A stretch of 64,000 bases of DNA from Bradyrhizobium sp. Ghvi (lineage in GTDB: Bacteria > Pseudomonadota > Alphaproteobacteria > Rhizobiales > Xanthobacteraceae), in the NCBI RefSeq assembly GCF_900115265.1, contig NZ_FOVU01000010.1, forward strand, positions 175,452-239,451, in the 5' to 3' direction. A model generated the notes under the pieces. That model did no database searches and was not told the DNA's origin. It saw only the letters and a program-made list of their open reading frames with translations. Below, in pieces: positions 53,690 through 63,800 of this stretch. Each line of letters begins with the position of its first letter. Position 1 is the first letter of the stretch. The position numbers and the translations under genes were made by a program.

Positions 53690-53891
53690 GCTTCATCGCG
53701 TGCCGTTCTTTTGTGCGCGTGACCTGCGTTCACCATGAATACTATCGCGGGGTGGGATAGGCTGCCGCACGGTGAAGATTGTGTTACCGGGTTGCCTGGG
53801 CTGAGGCTGTAATGTGATTGCACGGCGCCTACCGAATTTGGATATCACGCGTGACGTGGTGTTCAGCGGAAGAGCGTCGCTAGAGGGCTTG

Positions 53892-54866
53892 ATGACAGGG
53901 GTTTCAAACTACGATCTTGCGGGTAAGCGCGTATTCGTTGCGGGACATCGCGGCATGGTTGGTTCAGCGCTGGTCCGACGGCTTGCGTCCGAAAATTGCA
54001 CCGTTTTGATCGCAGATCGACGCGAGCTCGATCTTACCAAGGAGGAGCCCACGCTGAGGTGGCTCGAAGCCAATCGCCCCGAAGTCGTGGTCCACGCCGC
54101 TGCGAAGGTGGGCGGCATTGCAGCCAACAACAATTTTCCCGTCGAGTTCCTTTGCGATAACCTTGAGGTAGAGCTCAACGTCATCCGAGCAAGCCACACG
54201 ATTGGTGTGCAGCGCCTCTTATTCCTCGGTTCGTCCTGCATCTATCCCAAGTATGCCAAGCAGCCGATTGCTGAAAGCGAACTGTTGACCGGTCCGCTTG
54301 AACCGACCAACGAATGGTATGCGATTGCTAAGATCGCTGGCCTCAAGATGTGCCAGGCTTATCGCCGGCAGTATGGAGATGATTTCATCTCGGTGATGCC
54401 AACCAATCTCTACGGTCGTGGCGATAACTATCACCCCGACCACAGCCATGTACCCGCGGCGCTGATCCGGCGCTTCCATGAGGCCAAGCTTGCCAAGGCG
54501 CCGACAGTCACCGTCTGGGGCACGGGCACGCCGCTCCGCGAGTTTCTCAACGTCGACGATTTTGCAGATGCCTGCATTTTCCTTCTGAAGAATTATTCGA
54601 GCGATCTGCCGATTAATGTCGGCAGTGGCAATGAGCTCACGATTGCAGACTTCGCTGCAGCTGTGGCGGAAGTCGTAGGCTACGAGGGCAAACTCCTTTT
54701 CGATACGTCGAAGCCTGATGGCACGCCGCGCAAGCTGCTCGACAGTTCGCGGATTCGTGCGCTTGGTTGGCGTGCAAACACCTCGCTGCGCTCCGGGCTC
54801 GCGAGCGCGTACGAAGATTTTCTGAAAGGGTATGGCCGCCATCTGGAGGTCCCGGCGGCCAGCTGA
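53892..54866 (+). CDS. fcl: GDP-L-fucose synthase
   Basis: 324-residue short-chain dehydrogenase/reductase. NAD(P) loop RVFVAGHRGMVGSALVRRL, catalytic Y-x3-K in WYAIAKIAG, and VVHAAAKVGGIAANN plus NLYGRGDNYHPDHSHV typical of Fcl/WcaG. Converts GDP-4-keto-6-deoxy-D-mannose (product of Gmd, encoded at 56327) to GDP-L-fucose. ATG 53892 chosen because it directly precedes the Rossmann fold; 53814 is an alternative. Confidence 0.94.
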   Translation: MTGVSNYDLAGKRVFVAGHRGMVGSALVRRLASENCTVLIADRRELDLTKEEPTLRWLEANRPEVVVHAAAKVGGIAANNNFPVEFLCDNLEVELNVIRASHTIGVQRLLFLGSSCIYPKYAKQPIAESELLTGPLEPTNEWYAIAKIAGLKMCQAYRRQYGDDFISVMPTNLYGRGDNYHPDHSHVPAALIRRFHEAKLAKAPTVTVWGTGTPLREFLNVDDFADACIFLLKNYSSDLPINVGSGNELTIADFAAAVAEVVGYEGKLLFDTSKPDGTPRKLLDSSRIRALGWRANTSLRSGLASAYEDFLKGYGRHLEVPAAS

Positions 54867-54924
54867 TCGAATGTGGGGCCGTTGGGGCCGTGTATAGTTT
54901 AGTTTTCAATTTGGATTGTTCTTG

Positions 54925-56232
54925 ATGCGCATTTTGCTGGTCGGCATCAATTATGCGCCGGATCTCATCGGCGTGGCGAAGTACAACACCGAGCTTTGTG
55001 AGAGCCTCGTCGGAGAGGGCCATGAAGTCAGGGTTATTACTGCGCCGCCCTACTATCCCGCCTGGAAAATCCCTGCGGCGTTCAAATCTTCGTACTTCAG
55101 ATCGAGAGATGTCGACGGAGTTCGAGTAACGCGTACGCCGATTTATGTGCCCGGACATCCCTCTGGCGTTAGACGACTGGTCCATCACGCTTCATTCGCG
55201 CTTACGAGCGCGGCGCCAGTGCTTTTCGAGGCGCTGTCCTGGCGCCCCGACGTCATGATCGCCGTCGCACCATCGTTGATGTCGGCTGCCTTGGTCTCGT
55301 TCGTAGCTCGTCGGGTCGGCGCCAAATCATGGCTTCACGTGCAGGATTTTGAGGTGGATGCGGCCTTCGATCTTGGTTTGCTGCGCAACCCTTCACTGCG
55401 AAAGCGGATGCTTCGAGTCGAAGCGGCGATCCTCAAATCGTTCGATAACGTTTCAACCATCTCTCGTGCGATGGTGGAGCGGTTGAGGATCAAGGGACTG
55501 CGGCCCGACAAAACCGCCGAGGTGAGAAACTGGATCGACACCACCGCGATCTGCCCGGGACCTCGAGCGACCACATACCGTCAACAGCTGAACCTGGCTG
55601 CGAGCGACATAGTGGGACTGTATTCCGGCACGATGTCCAACAAGCAAGGCCTTGAACTCGTGATCGAGGCTGCGATTGGCTTAGAGCGAAGTCATCCGCA
55701 TATTCACTTCATCCTTGCAGGCGAAGGGCCTCACAAGATGAGGCTCCAGCAGCTTGCCGGCGGACATCGCAACATCCACTTTCTGGGACTCCAGCCCAAG
55801 GACAGCTTCAATCAATTGATGGCCACGGCCGATTTCCATCTGATTCCACAGAAGGCCGAGGCCGCCGATCTGGTGTTGCCCTCGAAGCTCGGTGCGATCT
55901 TCGCATCCGCTCGGCCGGTCATTGCGATGGCTGAAGAAGGCACCGGCCTCGCGGCGGAAGTCACCAATGCTGGCCTCGTGATTCCACCAGGGGATTCGTC
56001 AGCCCTCGAGGTTGCAATTTGCCAGCTTAGTGAAGCGCCGGCCCTGCGTGAGCATTACGGCGAGGAGGGAAGAAGGCGAGCGCTTGATCGCTGGGATCGA
56101 CGCACAATCGTGCGCCGGTGGTCGGAGGCCATGACAGGGCAGGGCAATGCGACAGGCCAGGCGAATGCCGACTCGAAGGGCCCTGCCAACGACATTGGGC
56201 TTCCGGTGGAGGATGCCGTTCGGTGGCAATGA
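54925..56232 (+). CDS. WcaI-like glycosyltransferase (GT4)
   Basis: 435 residues. GT-B enzyme beginning RILLVGINYAPDLIGVAKYN (WcaI/WbuB-type acceptor loop), SYFRSRDVDGVRVTR, and donor domain GLYSGTMSNKQGLELVIEA, HFILAGEGPHKMRLQQLAGG and VLPSKLGAIFASARPVIAMA. Such enzymes commonly add fucose or similar sugars in colanic-acid-type glycans, fitting its place between fcl and gmd. C-terminal 25 residues are low complexity. Confidence 0.9.
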   Translation: MRILLVGINYAPDLIGVAKYNTELCESLVGEGHEVRVITAPPYYPAWKIPAAFKSSYFRSRDVDGVRVTRTPIYVPGHPSGVRRLVHHASFALTSAAPVLFEALSWRPDVMIAVAPSLMSAALVSFVARRVGAKSWLHVQDFEVDAAFDLGLLRNPSLRKRMLRVEAAILKSFDNVSTISRAMVERLRIKGLRPDKTAEVRNWIDTTAICPGPRATTYRQQLNLAASDIVGLYSGTMSNKQGLELVIEAAIGLERSHPHIHFILAGEGPHKMRLQQLAGGHRNIHFLGLQPKDSFNQLMATADFHLIPQKAEAADLVLPSKLGAIFASARPVIAMAEEGTGLAAEVTNAGLVIPPGDSSALEVAICQLSEAPALREHYGEEGRRRALDRWDRRTIVRRWSEAMTGQGNATGQANADSKGPANDIGLPVEDAVRWQ

Positions 56233-56275
56233 GGCGTGCGACCGCAGTTGAATGCGGTGACGTCATCCGAAAGAA

Positions 56276-56306
56276 ATGAGCGCCGCGATGGGCGCTCATG
56301 TGCTTT
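56276..56306. terminator. Terminator between convergent glycosyltransferase and gmd genes
   Basis: Perfect 9-bp inverted repeat ATGAGCGCC (56276-56284) / GGCGCTCAT (56291-56299), loop of 6, then GTGCTTTTT. Serves the plus-strand glycosyltransferase transcript. Confidence 0.8.
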
Positions 56307-56326
56307 TTCTGAACAATCTGCAAGAA

Positions 56327-57418
56327 TTACTCGTGTCGCGGGTAGTATCTAAACCCGTGCTGCTTGATGAGTTCGTCGCGCTTTGCGGATTCGAGATCTT
56401 CCTTCATCATCTCTCGAACCAGGCTTTCGAACGACGTCTTGGGCTCCCAGCCGAGTTTCTGCTTGGCCTTTGACGGGTCACCAAGAAGCGTCGCGACCTC
56501 GGTGGGGCGGAAATAGCGGGGATCGACCGAAACGATGCACTTGCCGGTCTTGCCGTCGTATCCCTTTTCTTCGACGCCGCTTCCTTCCCAGCGGATCGTC
56601 ATGCCAATTTCGTTTGCTGCGACATTGACAAAATCTCGGACCGAGTGCTGCTCGCCCGTAGCGATCACGAAATCCTCCGGCCTGTCCTGCTGCAGCATCA
56701 GCCATTGCATTTCGACGTAGTCACGGGCGTGTCCCCAATCGCGCAGGGCGTCCAGATTACCTAGATAAAGCCTTTCCTGCAGTCCGAGATGGATGCGGGC
56801 CAAAGCACGCGTGATTTTTCGGGTCACGAAGGTTTCGCCGCGGACAGGCGATTCGTGGTTAAACAGGATGCCGTTGCAGGCATACATCCCATAGGCTTCG
56901 CGGTAGTTGACCGTGATCCAATAGGCATAAAGCTTGGCGACCGCATACGGTGAGCGCGGATAGAAAGGCGTGGTCTCCTTTTGCGGGATCTCCTGGACCA
57001 AACCATACAGTTCGGATGTTGACGCTTGATAGAAGCGCGCCTTCCTCTCCAAGCCGGTAATGCGCATGGCCTCGAGGATGCGCAGAGCGCCGAGAGCGTC
57101 GGAATTCGCCGTGTACTCGGGTTCCTCGAATGAAACGGCAACATGGCTCTGCGCCGCGAGGTTGTAGATCTCGTCTGGCTGCACCTGACCAACGATCCGG
57201 ATCAGGCTCGAAGAGTCCGTCAGGTCGCCATAATGCAGGCGGAATGGCGGATTCGGCTCATGGGGGTCAAGATAGAGATGATCAATGCGATCGGTGTTGA
57301 AGAGTGAGGTCCTGCGTTTGATGCCGTGGACTTCATATCCCTTCCCAAGAAGCAATTCAGCAAGATAGGCGCCGTCTTGACCGGTCACGCCCGTAATAAG
57401 TGCACGTTTTTTTGTCAT
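56327..57418 (-). CDS. gmd: GDP-mannose 4,6-dehydratase
   Basis: 363 residues. N-terminal Rossmann motif ALITGVTGQDGAYLAELLL, IKRRTSLFNTDRIDHLYLDP, catalytic Ser/Thr-Glu-Tyr-Lys set (STSELYG, PRSPYAVAKLYAYW), and NHESPVRGETFVTRKITRA. Makes GDP-4-keto-6-deoxymannose from GDP-mannose, first step to GDP-L-fucose with Fcl. ATG at 57418 chosen over 57487 because residues before it are unrelated. Confidence 0.96.
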   Translation of the reverse strand: MTKKRALITGVTGQDGAYLAELLLGKGYEVHGIKRRTSLFNTDRIDHLYLDPHEPNPPFRLHYGDLTDSSSLIRIVGQVQPDEIYNLAAQSHVAVSFEEPEYTANSDALGALRILEAMRITGLERKARFYQASTSELYGLVQEIPQKETTPFYPRSPYAVAKLYAYWITVNYREAYGMYACNGILFNHESPVRGETFVTRKITRALARIHLGLQERLYLGNLDALRDWGHARDYVEMQWLMLQQDRPEDFVIATGEQHSVRDFVNVAANEIGMTIRWEGSGVEEKGYDGKTGKCIVSVDPRYFRPTEVATLLGDPSKAKQKLGWEPKTSFESLVREMMKEDLESAKRDELIKQHGFRYYPRHE

Positions 57419-57700
57419 AATGATCTCTAGGTTCGCTAAGCCGTTCGTAGCCGAAAACGCAGGGAATAGGGAGACGGGCCGGGCCAAAAAAACAAGCCTA
57501 GATTAACAGCTTTTGGGCTTCGCTAAATGGGCAATAGGTGCCTCGCTAAGGTCGTTTCGAATTTGCGCTCTCACGGTCAAATTCCAGCCCATAGAGGCTG
57601 CGCTGTTTTGTTGAATTTCATTTGGAGTAACGGATTTTGGACAAACGCATTCTCTCCTCATGATGTGGGGCGGCGTAACCCGCCTAAGCTGATGGTGCCT
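57419..57700. other. Intergenic region upstream of gmd
   Basis: 282 bp between the gmd start and the VanZ-like stop, both on the minus strand. Contains an A/T-rich stretch that may hold the gmd promoter; no further gene seen. Confidence 0.35.
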
Positions 57701-58060
57701 CTAACCGCGAGGTACAACTTTAGCCTTCGCCTGGGCGGCAACGACGCGGGCTAAAACGAACAGCGCCATTCCGCTGAGACCCCCGGCAACTTTGATCGAT
57801 GCGTCGATGAAACGGCCATGTCTGTCTGGGGTCAGTAACTGCAGAGTTTCCAGTGTTACCGCGCTTCCACCAACGATCAGCAGCACGAGGGCGACGCGAT
57901 TTGGACAGGCAAGCATGAATAGCAGGCCGAGCATGAAGAACGCCGCGAAATGTTCGACGTGAGGAGGCGCAACCGTGGGGCGATCGTAGATCGGTGCGAG
58001 GGTCGCAAAGACGACAAATGCGAGCACGACCCATCCACCGACGAGATAAAGCTTGGCCAT
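57701..58060 (-). CDS. VanZ-like membrane protein
   Basis: 119 residues, about four membrane segments. Signature ETLQLLTPDRHGRFIDASIK with VAGGLSGMAL near residues 70-100. Paralog of the protein at 17129. Function unknown; small VanZ-like proteins often occur beside surface-glycan genes. Confidence 0.8.
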   Translation of the reverse strand: MAKLYLVGGWVVLAFVVFATLAPIYDRPTVAPPHVEHFAAFFMLGLLFMLACPNRVALVLLIVGGSAVTLETLQLLTPDRHGRFIDASIKVAGGLSGMALFVLARVVAAQAKAKVVPRG

Positions 58061-58681
58061 GCCTTGTTCTTATCGAGACTCATATTGCGGCGCAATACCT
58101 CAGGCTGCGCAACGATTTGACCTTATGCCGAATTGGTTACTCTGGTTTGCATCCGATGGTTACGGGAGAAGTCTTCCACGCCAATTCAGCTGCCAAGAAT
58201 CGATCAGCTCGAAGGCCGGAGCCAAGATCGGTTTTGGTCTCCTTCGCCAGCCAAAGATCGTCGGTGTTAGTACTGGGATCCGCCGATGTTATTCGGAGGC
58301 AGTACTCCTACCTCTTTGCCAGGATGCGTTCGTACATTGCGCGGATAGGGGATGAGATCGCTCAGCGAGCGGTAGATGAGGGAGAGCTGCGAGGAGGCGG
58401 GAAGTGGGAAAGGTTTATTGATGAGCGCAAATAGCGCGAACATCTTGCTCAACGATTTCCGCCCATAGGTTGTGTCCGGATTTTCCACGGATTTCACCGG
58501 GGGTGTCGCATCAAGGCAATGGTTGGCCGCGCGTGTCCTGCCCGATCGAAGCTCGACGGCGTCAGGTCCGCGGGCTGGTGCGTGGTGCTCGCTTCTGCAG
58601 CCGAGCGCCCAAACATGCCGGGGCTTGAAAGGAACTTTGGCCACTCGTTCCGGATTTCTCTCTCAGCAAAGGGAGACCTCC
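58061..58681. other. Region without a confident gene
   Basis: About 620 bp. Several open frames but none with a family signature or good ribosome binding site. Likely holds the promoter of the Gly/Ser-rich secreted protein gene that follows. Confidence 0.35.
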
Positions 58682-59068
58682 ATGATCAGAACAACTGTGC
58701 TTGTTGCACTTACTTGCATAGCCCTCTCATCGAGCGCTTTTGCCCAAGGTGGAGGCGGCAGCGGTGCTGCTGGCGCAGGGAGCTCCGGGGCCGCGGCGGC
58801 CAGCTCAGGTGCTGGAATGGGGACTGCGATAGGCACCGCCACCTCCGGCCCCTCAGGTCCATCCGGCATGGGGACGCAGGGCACCACGACCGGCGCAAAC
58901 ACCGGTAGGAACTCGTCCCAAATCAACCCGAACGTTCAACCCCCCACGGCAAACGGGAAGACCCCGGCGGCCGCGCAGGCCGAACGCAACTCCGGGGTTG
59001 GTCATGCGGCCAATGGTTTGCCGATCGGCAGCCCCGGCTCGGGGACGAGCGAAGAAGATCAGAAGTAG
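58682..59068 (+). CDS. Secreted Gly/Ser/Ala-rich protein
   Basis: 128 residues from ATG 58682 (AAGGGAGA upstream). Signal peptide MIRTTVLVALTCIALSSSAF then AQGGGGSGAAGAGSSGAAAA and a low-complexity mature part ending in Glu/Asp/Gln/Lys. No cysteines in the mature part. Function unknown; resembles the small secreted proteins at 24122 and 24438 in opening with AQG. Confidence 0.6.
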   Translation: MIRTTVLVALTCIALSSSAFAQGGGGSGAAGAGSSGAAAASSGAGMGTAIGTATSGPSGPSGMGTQGTTTGANTGRNSSQINPNVQPPTANGKTPAAAQAERNSGVGHAANGLPIGSPGSGTSEEDQK

Positions 59069-59346
59069 TTGCTTGCTGCTCGTCGAATGTGAGGGGCCCC
59101 AGTTTGGGGACTTACGAGGGCGCCAGCGTGCCAAGTTGCGCTACGTCCGTTCTCAACTCCTGAGAGCAGAACGCTAAAGAACAGTGACGCGAGGCCAATC
59201 GCCAACGACGACAATCTTACGCAATAACGTTTACAGATGAAGCCGGTCTTTCCTCTCCTTATGAGGCGAACCAACATCTATTTGAGCGCCGCATCGATTG
59301 TGCCAATGTCGAGTTGGGCTAGAGGGCAAAGCCGAAGGAACGGCTG
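59069..59346. other. Intergenic region
   Basis: 278 bp; an open frame on the minus strand has a hydrophobic stretch but no credible start region. No hairpin or repeat recognised. Confidence 0.3.
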
Positions 59347-59568
59347 ATGCCGAGAACTCTCCAGGAACAATTGGACCGTGTTGAACGCGATATCAAACTG
59401 CACATCGAATTTGACAGGGCCGAAAAGGCGCGCTTCGGTCGCGAGTCCTATCTCTGGACGGCGGAAGATCGCATCGAATGGCAAGAAGAACAAACCGCCA
59501 ATGCGCAATATCTTCGTGAATTGCTCGAAGAGCGTGCCGCGCTGCGCATCAAATTGGGCCTCCCCTAG
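59347..59568 (+). CDS. Small helical hypothetical protein
   Basis: 73 residues, strongly charged and helical (EQLDRVERDIKLHIEFDRAE, EEQTANAQYLRELLEERAAL), probably a coiled coil. CCGAAGGAA lies upstream of the ATG. No family recognised. Confidence 0.6.
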   Translation: MPRTLQEQLDRVERDIKLHIEFDRAEKARFGRESYLWTAEDRIEWQEEQTANAQYLRELLEERAALRIKLGLP

Positions 59569-60345
59569 GAGCAGCTTTCAAAAACCCAACAATCGCGTTT
59601 GTTTCGCGCCTCCTTTATGCAGCGACTGCGATCCCGGCTATTGACTTGACTAAGGTGTATGGCTCCCGCGGCCTTGCCGGCGGTACGAGCGAGGCCGGCC
59701 CCAATGCCGAGTCCGCCGAGCTCGTCCGCTGCGTCTCGGATCGGATCTCGGACTGGTGCAGGCGCGGCGCGACCATCGCACACCTTTGCGACCGTTCCGC
59801 TACGGAACACCGTAATCTTCCGGATCGCCTAAAGTCGGGAAATAGACAGAGCCTCGCCCCCAGTGTCAGCGACACTGACAATGTTTGATGCCGTAATGAT
59901 ATTGGCTGGCGCTCAGGTCCGGTGGTCGTAGGGGTGCGACTGCCGGGCCTGATTTGCTGTCCCTGTGACGTAGATCACCCGGCCGCTCATTCCGCGCGGT
60001 CCAAGTGCCCCGAACGGTGCCGCTTGTCCGCAACAGGGCGGGATCCACAATGGGAAAGGTGCCGGCGCCATTGGCTGCCTATACGCCCTCGGGTGTCCCA
60101 ACTTCCTGATGAAGCGCATCGCGAATGTCGCCGCCGAGATCGTATCGTATGTTCTTTTCTAGAATCTCACACGGGCGATGAAGGTCGCCGGCAAGCCGAG
60201 TTTGACTGCAAGCCATCGCGCCAAACCCTTCCATCGTTCGATCCGCGAGCAACACAGGATCGATTGTGCCTGTAGGGATGTGAAGCGTTGCTAAGTGCCC
60301 AAAAGCGCCCGGGAATTTGACTTCCAGGCAGATCAGCCCCTGCGT
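59569..60345. other. Region without a confident gene
   Basis: About 780 bp with short open frames on both strands, none with recognised motifs. A 68-codon minus-strand frame ending at 59913 is Pro-rich and could be a remnant. May be decayed coding sequence. Confidence 0.35.
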
Positions 60346-60495
60346 TTAGTGCAGCACTCTGGCGGCCTCAGCGAGCCGAACCCTCTCTCTCAGCTCCTCG
60401 AGATCTTCGATCGCGTCCAGCAATCTCGCCAACTCGCGGGCGATATGTGTCAAACTGGGCCTTCCTCGTCTGAAAATTCGAACGCGCTGTCCCAT
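60346..60495 (-). CDS. Small basic/helical protein
   Basis: 49 residues: MGQRVRIFRRGRPSLTHIAR then ELARLLDAIEDLEELRERVR, a charged helix. A consensus AAGGAGG lies about 10 bases before the ATG (60495), the main reason to accept it. Function unknown. Confidence 0.45.
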   Translation of the reverse strand: MGQRVRIFRRGRPSLTHIARELARLLDAIEDLEELRERVRLAEAARVLH

Positions 60496-60812
60496 CGGTG
60501 CACGCCTCCTTGCTCAAGCAACTCGAATTAGCAAGGAGCGTGCCGGTCATGCCTCCCTTGTTTCATTTGCGTGCCAGAGCCGATCCTGCCTGCGCGCGCG
60601 ATGGAGCAGCATCCTTTTGGTTTGCCCGTCATTCAGCAGGTCGCACCGCGCAGCGCCGCTGCGGCTGATGGATGGCCGTTCCGTCACTCGCCCGCCCGGG
60701 CACTTCTGCCGCAATGATTGATTGAACGATATCGCGAGCGGTCCGACGATGTACTCAAACGCGGTTAGTTGTACGACGGAATCATGACGGTCGCGGGCGG
60801 CCGGGATTAGCA

Positions 60813-60852
60813 GGCGAATGTTCGGCAGGCCCACCCGCCCGCAACATTCGCC
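60813..60852. repeat. 10-bp inverted repeat downstream of the adhesin gene
   Basis: GGCGAATGTT (60813-60822) and AACATTCGCC (60843-60852) form a perfect stem with a 20-base GC-rich loop, 22 bp beyond the adhesin stop. May act in transcription termination or RNA stability; no T run seen. Confidence 0.4.
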
Positions 60853-60874
60853 CGATCCATCTGCTTGCAGCGCG

Positions 60875-63800
60875 TCAGACGAAATAGTCGTGATAGCTGA
60901 TCATCGTTCCCGTGTTCTTGTCTGCCTCTGTCTGAAAGCCTGCGGCATCGTACTGGCCCAACAGGGCAATGTTGGTGGTGTGGACTCCGTCATTCACCGA
61001 CAGGGTTCCTCCAGTGCCGGCCTGATTTGCGACATAACTCGCGGTCGTGCCGGCCCCGAACGCCACATCGAGGAGATCGAGGTGGTCATTGCCATTAAAT
61101 CCGGACACCAGCCCGCTAAAGTCGAAGGAGTCGTGGAGCACGATTGTGCCGGTGGCTCCGGCATCAAGCGTTATCTTGGTCGATGAGGCGGCTCCGAATT
61201 CGAACGTGGCTACTCCATCCATCAAGGCGGTGCCACCGCCAGTGACGCTGCCGTTGAGGGTGATATTGGCTCCATGCGCCCACAGCAGCCCAGAATTATC
61301 AAGGTTGCTGTCGATGACCATCCCGCCGCTTCCAGTCGCTTCAAGCGTTCCGGAATTGACGATGATATTCGTTCCCGTATCGATATCGAGCACATTGACG
61401 CCGGTGGCGACAATCATGCCTTTGTTGACCAGTCCCATCGTCCCATCTCCGAGATGGCCCGCGCCGGCGATCGTGTTGTCCACATTCGTCAGCGTGACGT
61501 CTGAGGTCGCTCCGGTGATCAGGTTCTGATCGCTGTCGGACAGCATGACCTGCCCATGCCCCTGGAGCGTGATGCCGTGTTCGATCAGCTCCAGGTTTGT
61601 CCCGTTTCCGGTCGAGTTCAACTCAATCGTACCCGTGTTGTCGATCGTGCCGCTCAACGGAAGCAGCGCGCCGTCGCTTATCACCAAGCTGCCGGAATTT
61701 TCCGTAACGGGGGTTTGATCGAACACGAAATTGCTCGAGTTGAGCGATGTCGGATCCAGACCTTGCAAAGTGATCGATTGCCCTTCTCCCAACTCGATCA
61801 CAGCGTCGCCGTTGGCGTCGCTCACAGTATGCGCCTGAACGTCGGCGAACGAGGCGAAGTTGGCGTAATCGATCAAATCGATCTGGTCATGCATCGCGTC
61901 GAAGTGATAAACCACATCGTGGCCAATCGGCTGCGCAAAAACCAGCAGGTCGCTCCCGCTCGAAGCCGTCAGATGGTCGTCGCCCGACACAGCAAAGATC
62001 GGTGATCCCTTCGCATAGGCTTCGACATTGTCGGATACGGTTGCCGTTCCCGTGGTGCCGTCGGCGTTCGTCCATGTTTGCGTGACGTTCAGCACCACCG
62101 CACCCGCGAAATCCAGTGGCGAAGTGATTGTCATCGACTGCACATCGTTTGTGTGAGCAGTCCAGGTGCCATCGCCGTTATTCGTAGCGTCACTAAGGCT
62201 CCAGCCTAAGGGCACCCCGCTGATCGTGACGGTGATGACATCGTTGGGATCATCTGACGGATCGACCAGAGCCAGGTTGATGGCCTCGCCAGCGATACCC
62301 GCGGGCGCAAGGGCAGTGGCCCCGCTCCCTTTCACGATCGTGACGGTGTCAGTGTCGGCGAGGCCTCCTCCGTCGGTCGTTGTCATTGTCAACGTCCGCG
62401 TTGTGTTGTTTGACCCACCACTAAACGTCACGTTGGCTAAGGCCGTGTTGATGTCCGAGATCGAGCCGGAGAACGTCATCGCTTTGGTGCCGTTGGCACC
62501 GGAACTGAATGTAAGGCCTGATGTGGTGGAGAGCGTTAAGATGCCGGTCGATGTTTGCGAAGAGCTGCCCAGCGAGAGCGAAACAGTTTCGCTGCCGTTG
62601 TCGACATCAGCGACTCTCAGCGTGAAAGTTGCTGTCGAGCCACCGCTGGTACCGTTTCCAACGCTCTGCTGACCCGGAACGGTGTTGACCGGGGCGTCAT
62701 TGGCGCCGCTGATGGTAACGGTTAGCACCGCTGTGTCGGTCAGGCTGCCATCAGTTACGGTGTAGTTGAAAGTGTCGGTCGTGGTCTGTCCGACGTTGAG
62801 CGCCTGCACGGTTGCGTCGTTCTCGTTGACCACGTAGGTGTAGCTGCCGTTGGCATTGAGTGTCAGCGTGCCGTGCGCGCCCACCAGGCCGGCGCCCAAG
62901 GTGCCGGCCGTGCCGGCCCCCTCGGTGCCGCCGGTGCGGATCGCACTGACCGTCAGGCTGCTGCTGTCGACATCGGTGTCATTGGTCAGCACATTGCCGC
63001 TGCCGTTAATGCCTCCCGATCCATTGGCTGTGCCGCCTTTCTCGGTCGCGGCTGTAGCCCCCGGACTGGTACTGGTGTCATTGACGGCGATTGGCGCATC
63101 ATTCGTGCCGGTGATCGTCACGGTGACCGTGCCGGTGGCGGTGCCGTCCTGGCTGGTGACCGTGAACTGGTCCTGCACCTGCTGACCGGCGGTGAGCTCA
63201 TTGTGGGCGCCATTGCCGGTGTAGCTCCAGGCGCCATTGGCATTGATGGTGAAGTCGCCGTAGCTGCCGTGGACGTTCGATTGCGCCACGACGTGGGCTT
63301 CGCCCGTATCCGGGTCGGTGATGGTGAGTTGGCCGGAGGTGTTGAGCGCCGCCGCGGTATCGCCTTCGGTAACGGACTTCGAGTCGGACGAGACCGTGGC
63401 CGCGTCGTTGGTCCCGGTGATCGTGACCGTCACGGTGCCAGTGGCGGTGCCGTCCTGGCTGGTGACCGTGAACTGGTCCTGCACCTGCTGCCCGGCAGTG
63501 AGCTCGTTGTGCGCGCCGTTGCCGGCGTAGCTCCATGCGCCGTTGGCATTGATGGTGAAGTCGCCGTAGCTGCCGTGGACATTTGATTGCGCCACGACAT
63601 GGGCTTCGCCCGTATCCGGGTCGGTGATGGTGAGCTGGCCGCTCGTGTTGAGGGCAGCCGCAGCATTACCCTCGGTAACGGACTTCGAGTCCGACGAGAC
63701 GGTGGCCGCGTCGTTGCTGCCGGTGATGGCGACCGTCACGGTGCCGGTGGCGGTGCCGTCCTGACTGGTCACCGTGAACTGGTCCTGGACCTGCTGCCCA

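Noticed and set aside
59913..60119. Pro-rich 68-codon minus-strand frame
   Set aside because: No ribosome binding site, no recognised family; may be a remnant but not supportable as a gene.
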